Shown piece by piece: positions 8,342 to 8,783 of a DNA stretch of 8,783 nucleotides. The notes under the pieces were generated by a model, which was not told the origin of the DNA, did not search any database, and was given only the letters and a program-made list of their open reading frames with translations. Positions within the stretch are counted from its first letter, which is position 1, and each line of letters begins with the position of its first letter. The position numbers were made by a program, and so were the translations under genes. The stretch comes from Chloroflexota bacterium (GTDB taxonomy: Bacteria > Chloroflexota > Dehalococcoidia > Tepidiformales > Tepidiformaceae), in the NCBI GenBank assembly GCA_021823905.1, contig JAKALX010000141.1, positions 1 to 8,783 of the forward strand. Reading direction: 5' to 3'.

Positions 8342-8369
8342 GCCGGGTCCGCGGTCGATGCGGCCCGGC
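8342..8369 (-). terminator. GC-rich hairpin starting at the hisF stop codon
   Basis: GCCGGGTCCGC (8342-8352) pairs with GCGGCCCGGC (8360-8369) to give 10 G:C pairs with one bulged base (8348) and a 7-nt loop. In the transcript the stem opens with the last base of the hisF TAG stop. No T-run follows, so a standard intrinsic terminator is doubtful; partial attenuation or mRNA processing between hisF and hisI is an alternative. Confidence 0.4.
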
Positions 8370-8783
8370 TAGGCGTGGTCGTCGATATGGCCGCTCTGGA
8401 GGCGCACGGGCACGCCGGCCTTCGCGAGGTGCTCTTTCACCTCGCGGATCGAGTACTGGCCGAAGTGGAAGATGCTTGCGGCCAGTACCGCGTCGGCATG
8501 CCCCTCGGTGAGCGCCTCGACCATGTGCTCGGGTCCGCCGGCGCCGCCAGAGGCAACGACCGGCACCGTCACGGCGTCGCTGATGGCGCGGAGCATCTTG
8601 TTGTCGTAGCCCTTCTGGTGGCCGTCCGTGTCCATGCTCGTCACGAGCAGTTCCCCTGCGCCGCGCGAGACGGCTTCCTTCGCCCACTCGACTGCGTCGA
8701 GCCCGGCCGGCTTGCGCCCGCCGTGGGTATAGACCTCCCACGTGCTGCTCTCGCCCGGGACTTTGCGTGCGTCGATGGCGACC
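8369..8783 (-). CDS. hisF: imidazole glycerol phosphate synthase cyclase subunit (HisF), C-terminal part
   Basis: Cyclase subunit of IGP synthase. With the HisH glutaminase it converts PRFAR and ammonia into imidazole glycerol phosphate and AICAR. Only the last 137 codons lie in the window; the usual length is about 250-260, so this is the C-terminal half of the (beta-alpha)8 barrel. The N-terminal half, with the first catalytic Asp, is outside. Visible motifs, in order: VAIDAR (Asp at 8773-8771), WEVYTHGGRKPAGLDAVEWA, LLVTSMDTDGHQKGYD with the second catalytic Asp at 8626-8624, VPVVASGGAG (phosphate-binding strand and loop), and ADAVLAASIFHFGQYSIREV. The stop is TAG at 8371-8369. It precedes hisI in the same direction, as in many his operons. 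Confidence 0.97.
   Translation of the reverse strand, partial: VAIDARKVPGESSTWEVYTHGGRKPAGLDAVEWAKEAVSRGAGELLVTSMDTDGHQKGYDNKMLRAISDAVTVPVVASGGAGGPEHMVEALTEGHADAVLAASIFHFGQYSIREVKEHLAKAGVPVRLQSGHIDDHA

Overview
This is a high-GC bacterial chromosome segment with housekeeping genes in mixed orientation. It contains no rRNA, tRNA, transposase, integrase or CRISPR array that I can recognise. The UvrA and HisI residues, together with a Gram-positive-type SOS box, point to a high-GC Chloroflexota or actinobacterium-like organism. That placement rests on remembered family sequences and is only moderately certain.

Layout. A plus-strand gene (107-2257) encodes a single-chain NDP-forming acyl/acetyl-CoA synthetase, with the ATP-grasp (beta) half in front of the CoA-binding/phospho-histidine (alpha) half. 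Converging on it from the minus strand is a run of three genes, read in the order uvrA (6227 to 3099), a 71-residue unknown protein (3069 to 2854) and an AbiEii/MNT-like nucleotidyltransferase (2857 to 2262). The nucleotidyltransferase frame is broken by an apparent one-base deletion near 2404-2406. The uvrA stop and the small gene's start are 29 bp apart, and the small gene and nucleotidyltransferase overlap by TTGA. The three are therefore probably co-transcribed.

The uvrA promoter region (6228-6467) is the richest regulatory stretch. It has an extended -10 element facing uvrA, a perfect 16-bp dyad of the Gram-positive LexA (DinR) type across the -35 area, a second perfect dyad beside it, and five tandem CGATTNN heptamers just before the uvrA start. 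A divergent plus-strand gene (6468-7025) encodes a small predicted lipoprotein of unknown function.

The right third is a minus-strand run: the C-terminal half of hisF (cut by the window edge), hisI, and a stand-alone RibD-C/dihydrofolate-reductase-fold reductase. Both gaps in this run hold hairpins. The one between hisI and the reductase pairs well only as minus-strand RNA, because every A:C mismatch on the plus strand becomes a G:U wobble. This suggests it acts in the his-direction transcript.

The best candidate for something undescribed is the small-protein/nucleotidyltransferase pair behind an apparently SOS-controlled uvrA. The strand-biased hairpin and the heptamer repeat come next.
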